Source: Gossypium raimondii
Taxonomy: Eukaryota > Streptophyta > Magnoliopsida > Malvales > Malvaceae
Direction of reading: 5' to 3'
NCBI RefSeq assembly: GCF_025698545.1
Contig: NC_068566.1
Coordinates: 41,271,192-41,335,191, forward strand
Length of the DNA stretch: 64,000 bases
Shown here: positions 59,641-64,000 of the stretch, one piece after another
Layout of the letters: each line of letters begins with the position of its first letter
Position numbering within the stretch: the first letter of the stretch is position 1
Program-made: the position numbers and the translations under genes
The notes under the pieces: generated by a model
The model's database searches: none
Seen by the model: the letters and a program-made list of their open reading frames with translations, nothing else
Told to the model about the DNA's origin: nothing

Positions 59641-60363
59641 TTTCTGTTTACATGTTTGCATGAGAATTCATGTATATGAATTGGTTATTCCCGTTTACTC
59701 TGAAGCTCGTAAAGGTTGGAAGCTAGTCGGAGCTACATCACACTATCCATTGGCCCATTTCGGTATATATAGATAACTAATTTTGGTTATAATGGCATGT
59801 ATAAGTTAATTAACCAAATGTTGGCATGTAATGTTTTGGTTGTAACTAGCCATTGGAATGGCTTGTGGTGAGCATGGTTTTGATGTGTATATAAGAAGTT
59901 ATATCATGCTTGATGTTGGTGTTTGGTATAGTTAATTGATAGTAATTTTATAAGTAAGTTGGTTGCTTGGATTTATGAAGTGATTATACATGTATAAGAC
60001 TTGGTTTTAGCTTGATTTTAATGTTTTGTATTGGCTTGTGAATGTGTAAAAGTCTTGATGTAGGTTGAAAGCAAAATGGGTGAGAAATGGGACTTGAAAA
60101 ATGGTTCATTTTCGTCCAGACGGGCAGAGACACGGGCGTGTGTCTCAGTCGTGTGTGACACACGGCCTAGCACATAGGTGTGTGATCTGGCCATGTGTCC
60201 CCTGCATCTTAAAATTGAGAAACAGAATGCTCAAAATTATCCACACAGCCTAGCACATGGGTGTGTGACTTGGCCGTGTGACCCAAATCAGAGAGTTACA
60301 TGGGTATAAACACGGATTGGAACACGGCTGTGTCCTTATTTCTAATACCCATACGGCCTGAGA

Positions 60364-62698
60364 TGTAATACCCCGAAAATCTTTACAGTAAGATATTATT
60401 TTTATATAATAAAATAAGAAAATAAAGCGTCAAAAAGGGGAAATTTTGGAGTTATGTCGACATTGGGTCGTATATTATGACATATTAGTTCAAGAAAGGA
60501 TTAAATCGTAAAAGTGAGAAAAGTTTTGTTGCCAAAGAATAAATACTCAAAAATTAAGGGGTTAAAGTGTAAATATGAAAAGTTGAAGGACCAATGGTGT
60601 AAATATTTTAAGGGTGGAATGATCTAGAAACTAAGAAAAATGGATGGATTAGGACCAAATTGAAAAAGGTGAAGAAGTTTGAGGGACTAAATCACAATTT
60701 TACCAAATTAAGTGATGACTCAAGATAGAATTTTAAAAGATCATGAAGGGCAAAATGGTCAATTAGAAGAGAGAGAAATCTAGAAGATAATGATGATGTT
60801 GGAGATATTTTAGATTAATTAAATAAATAAATATTAGTTTATTAATATTTTGATTTGATTTTTAAATGATATGTTATTATTTTATTATTTTAATATTTAG
60901 TATATATATATATGTGTGTGTGGAAAGAAAGATGAGAAGGATCCAACCCACCATCTTTTCCATGCAATTCACATTAGAAGAGAAGAGAAGAAAGAAAGTT
61001 TTACTTTCTTTACAATTTAGTCCTTCCACCAAAAATTCATCATTTTTATCTAGAAATCAAAAGAATTTCCATATCCATCAAGAGAGAAAGATAACAAGGA
61101 GACTATGGGGAGCTAGAATATCAAGTTAGATTCAAGAAATAGAAGCTGGAGGAGAGAGAAAATCAAGTTAAAGATTGAAATCAATATGACAAGGTAAGTA
61201 CATCAAGATTTTAATATATTTTTAAGTTTGATATTATTGAAAAAGCATGGAAATGACGTTAATGTAAAGTTTTTGTATATATGGTCCTATGTTCTTGATA
61301 TGTTAGTGAAGAGAAAATAAGAGAAAGTGATGAGAAATAGTGTAGAGAAAGAAAATAAGGGTGTTATAAACATGGTAATAAACATTTTGGACAGTAACAG
61401 TGGGCTCACTTTGAAAAATCACCATAAATTATGAAAATCGAATTAGAGTATGAATTAATATGGAATTAAATCTTATTGAGTCTAGTTTCTCATAAAAGAA
61501 ACGGTGTAAGTAATGGAATTGTAAATTATGAGATATAATAAATTTTGTGAGACAAGGTCAGAATGGATTCGGGTTCCCCTGTTCTGACTTGGAAAAATCA
61601 TTAAAAATTGTAAAAAAAAAAGTTATGGGTTAAAATTTATATGTTTAAAATCCTCAATGGGTCTATTTTTAATATAAACAAATGGGGACATCATCCAAAT
61701 TCTGAACAAAGAGATAATTAATTTTTAGTGAAGAAGGGTCGGAATTGTCAGACAACAGAACAAAGGTGACTTTAAAGAATAAACTGTACTTATTGGCTGA
61801 ACCAAAAATTCTGAAAATTTTATGGCAAGAAGGTATGTGAGTCTAGTTTCAGGTAAAATTAGCGGATCCTAATTTGGAGTTCTGTATCTCAAGATAAAAA
61901 TAATTTAGTGGCTATGACTCAAATGGACAGCTTTGAATAAATTTACAAGTAAATTGTGAAATCATAGATAATGTTACTTATAAGCATGTATTATAAATTA
62001 AGGATGTGGAATGAAGAGGAGGAGGATGAAATATATATATTTATTAATATTCAGTTAGCATGGATAACTTGCACGTTTTAGACTCAGGGACTAAATTGAA
62101 TAAAAGTAAAACTTTAAGGGTAAATTTGTAAAATGTCAAAAAGTGACCAAATTGCATGAAATGAATTGTTTTATTATTTAAATTAGTAAATGGAATGAAA
62201 TATTAATTTAGATCAAGATTGGGTGAAAATTTGAGAAAATAGAAAACTTCCAAAATATCCACAATTTTGGTATTTATGCAATTTAGTCGGGTAAGCTCGA
62301 ATGAGCTATATTCGTAATAATTTTAATTGAAGTGAATGCTATTTGGTAATGAAAATTATATATGTATGTGTGTATTATTATTGGAATTAAATTATTATTG
62401 GTAATATGTATAATTATTTGATACATTTAGCTGATTATCAGAAGCTAAATTGAGTTGGAAGCTTGTTGGAGATATATCACAGTATCCATTGGTTCTATCG
62501 GTAATTTTGGATGATTTGATTCTGGTTATAATGGCATGTATAAGTTAAATTGGTTAACGTTAGCTCATTAATGTATTGATTTTGATTGGTTATAAATATG
62601 AATGCTAGATAAAAATGAAATGTCTGAAAGTTAATTAGTAAACTCCGGTAATGCCTCGTACCCTATTTTGGTGTCGAATACGGGTAAGGGGTGTTACA
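60364..62698 (+). mobile_element. Solo LTR (family C, Gypsy-type) nested in the family D LTR
   Basis: It begins TGTAATACCCCG and ends GGGGTGTTACA and is flanked by TGAGA (60359-60363) and TGAAA (62699-62703), a duplication with one mismatch. It is 2335 bp and has no coding domain. Its last 260 bp match the fragment at 47638-47893 and 50085-50243. Confidence 0.93.
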
Positions 62699-63074
62699 TG
62701 AAACACGGGTGTGTCTCTTGATCGTGTGTGACACACGGCATGGCCACACAGGCGTGTGTCCCCTGCACCTAGAAAATAAATTTTAAAATTTTACGAAAAA
62801 TTCTCTGAGTACCCGGATTAGTCCTAATTTATTTCTTTTGCATATTTTGGGCCTTAAGGGCCCATGTAAGGGACAATATGATTGATTTCTGATATGAATG
62901 AGAAATGATATGAAATGTTTGTACTTGATCTGTAAACTTCGGTAATGCTCCGTAGCCCTGTTCCGGCAACGGTTATGGGTTATGGGTGTTACATGAAATT
63001 AGTCACGAATCGTTTTCAGTCTGTTGCCAAAGGTGGTTAGTTAGTTGACTTTGTACTCATTATTTCAGATCAAT

Positions 63075-63390
63075 GTATCAATTTTGCAGTTTCATCATTT
63101 TTATTGTTCATTCATTTTTTTCCTTTGTTTTTTTTTCTTTAAACACTTTCATATTTCAACCTTTAATTTTGTTTTGTAATTCATGTTATATGGTATCAGA
63201 GCCTATATTTTTATTTATTTTTTGATGTTCAATGGTGGATTTCATCAACGTTGTTGATGTAACTCAACATGGTAGACATAGAGGCTAGCAATGCTTATCA
63301 ATTATGTAGTTTCATCATTTTTACAATTTCTTTATTTTCTTCTTTTTTAAACTCTTTCATATTTAAGCATTTTATCTTGATTTGTTGTTC
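63075..63390 (+). mobile_element. TRIM-like remnant (miniature LTR retrotransposon)
   Basis: Two direct repeats of about 95 bp (63075-63172 and 63297-63385) start atcaattttgcagtttcatc and atcaattatgtagtttcatc. A canonical primer-binding site TGGTATCAGAGCC (63193-63205) follows the first. Only about 100 bp of non-coding DNA lies between the primer-binding site and the second repeat. The outer limits are unclear, so the call is tentative. Confidence 0.55.
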
Positions 63391-63623
63391 ATTTAATAAT
63401 GGTTAAGTGTGCCAAAGTCCTTCTTTGCTCCAAATCATCAGTAGGAGACTTGATTTGAGCAATGGAGGCCCATTGTCCTTCAAAAAATGATAGAGGTTTT
63501 ATGTGCCTTTTTGGGGCTTTGATTTGTATGGGTTCGAGGTCCTCAACTACTTTTCTCGTGCTATGTAGTTGGATATGCAACTTTAGTGGTCTTTGTTTGT
63601 ATTAGATGTTGGTTATTGTTTGA
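63391..63623. other. DNA between TRIM remnant and LTR
   Basis: The stretch may continue the second TRIM repeat. A 63-codon open frame on the minus strand has no recognisable family. Confidence 0.4.
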
Positions 63624-64000
63624 TGTAATACCCTCTGTATTTATGAAAAGAAACATTTGATAAAATAAAGTTTAATTTTGATTTAATCACACATTTAAAA
63701 ATAAATAAATTTAATTATTTTTATGTTTGATCAGTGAAATTGTTTGTATATGTAATAATTAAATGTGGACTAGTTTAGTATTATCGTTGTTGTTGTTGAA
63801 AAATGCTTTTGTAAAATTTAGTTTAGAAAAAATGATTTTTTTAAATTGTTGTGAAAAGTGTAGTTTTTACTTTTTTATTTCAAATGTCGAGCTAATGTTA
63901 AAATTACTTTTAAAAGTTTAAAATTTATTTTAGACATGATGTTATATAGTAAATAATAAGTAAATTTAATTAATATTCAATAAGTTTTAGCTTGGTTGAC
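63624..64000 (+). mobile_element. Start of a Gypsy-type LTR, cut by the window end
   Basis: TGTAATACCCTCTGTATTTA at 63624 resembles the start of the LTR at 60364. The rest lies outside the window, so solo or full-length status is unknown. Confidence 0.6.

Larger units (their letters stand above)
57240..62993 (+). mobile_element. Solo LTR (family D, Gypsy-type), twice interrupted
   Basis: The LTR begins TGTAATAGCC and ends GGGTGTTACA, with flanking TGAAAA and TGAAA (a likely 5-bp duplication with one extra A on the left). It is broken by a Mutator-like palindrome (57530-58842) and by a solo LTR (60364-62698). Without these it is about 2.1 kb. It contains the ctcttcggagcttcccg minisatellite (59340-59640) and cacacgg/gcgtgtgtc motifs (60125-60270, 62700-62765) common in plant Tekay/Del LTRs. 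No coding domain is seen. Confidence 0.88.

Overview
This window is plant nuclear DNA from a dicot, most likely a cotton (Gossypium) or a close Malvaceae relative. The genes have plant-type introns and plant-only families, and the 3-ketoacyl-CoA reductase reads like the cotton fibre enzyme. Between the genes the DNA is AT-rich and filled with nested retrotransposons. The species assignment is inference; no database was searched.

Genes I can support: a receptor-like cytoplasmic kinase of subfamily VII (8032-9938, +, six exons); 3-ketoacyl-CoA reductase KCR1 of the fatty acid elongase (13993-16398, -, three exons); an intronless P-class pentatricopeptide repeat protein (17744-19426, -); the mitochondrial small TIM chaperone TIM9 (20298-21729, -, two exons); a DUF4378/TRM-like protein (39685-41651, -, three exons); and the fasciclin-like arabinogalactan protein FLA4/SOS5 (53848-55122, +, one exon). 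A truncated HSP101/ClpB 3' fragment lies at 10367-10956 (-). These are independent single genes, not a cluster acting together.

Layout. 1-5103: decayed L1-type LINE on the minus strand. 5337-6250: inverted-repeat element. 7.4-10.4 kb: kinase gene. 10.4-11.3 kb: HSP101 fragment and a 55-bp-arm hairpin. 11542-13932: complete but non-autonomous Copia element in the 3' flank of KCR1. 14-21.8 kb: gene-rich stretch (KCR1, PPR, TIM9). 22.1-36.5 kb: a large inverted-repeat structure holding a solo Gypsy LTR (itself carrying another solo LTR) and one genome length of an endogenous pararetrovirus (27697-35098). 36.5-39.6 kb: AT-rich DNA, a minisatellite and a MITE. 39.7-42 kb: TRM-like gene. 43-52.8 kb: inverted-repeat elements and a second nest of LTRs. 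53.8-55.1 kb: FLA4. 57.2-63 kb: a third nest, an outer solo LTR broken by a 1.3-kb palindromic Mutator-like element and by a younger solo LTR. 63-64 kb: a TRIM-like remnant and the start of another LTR.

The most informative observations are the virus copy, which runs from primer-binding site to primer-binding site inside an inverted-repeat element; the Copia insertion 55 bp downstream of the KCR1 stop; the kinase whose usual N-myristoylation start reads Ile instead of Met; the 1.3-kb palindrome with 9-bp target duplications and GGCACC/GGTGCC sub-palindromes; and a paired inverted motif upstream of the TATA box in one Gypsy LTR family.
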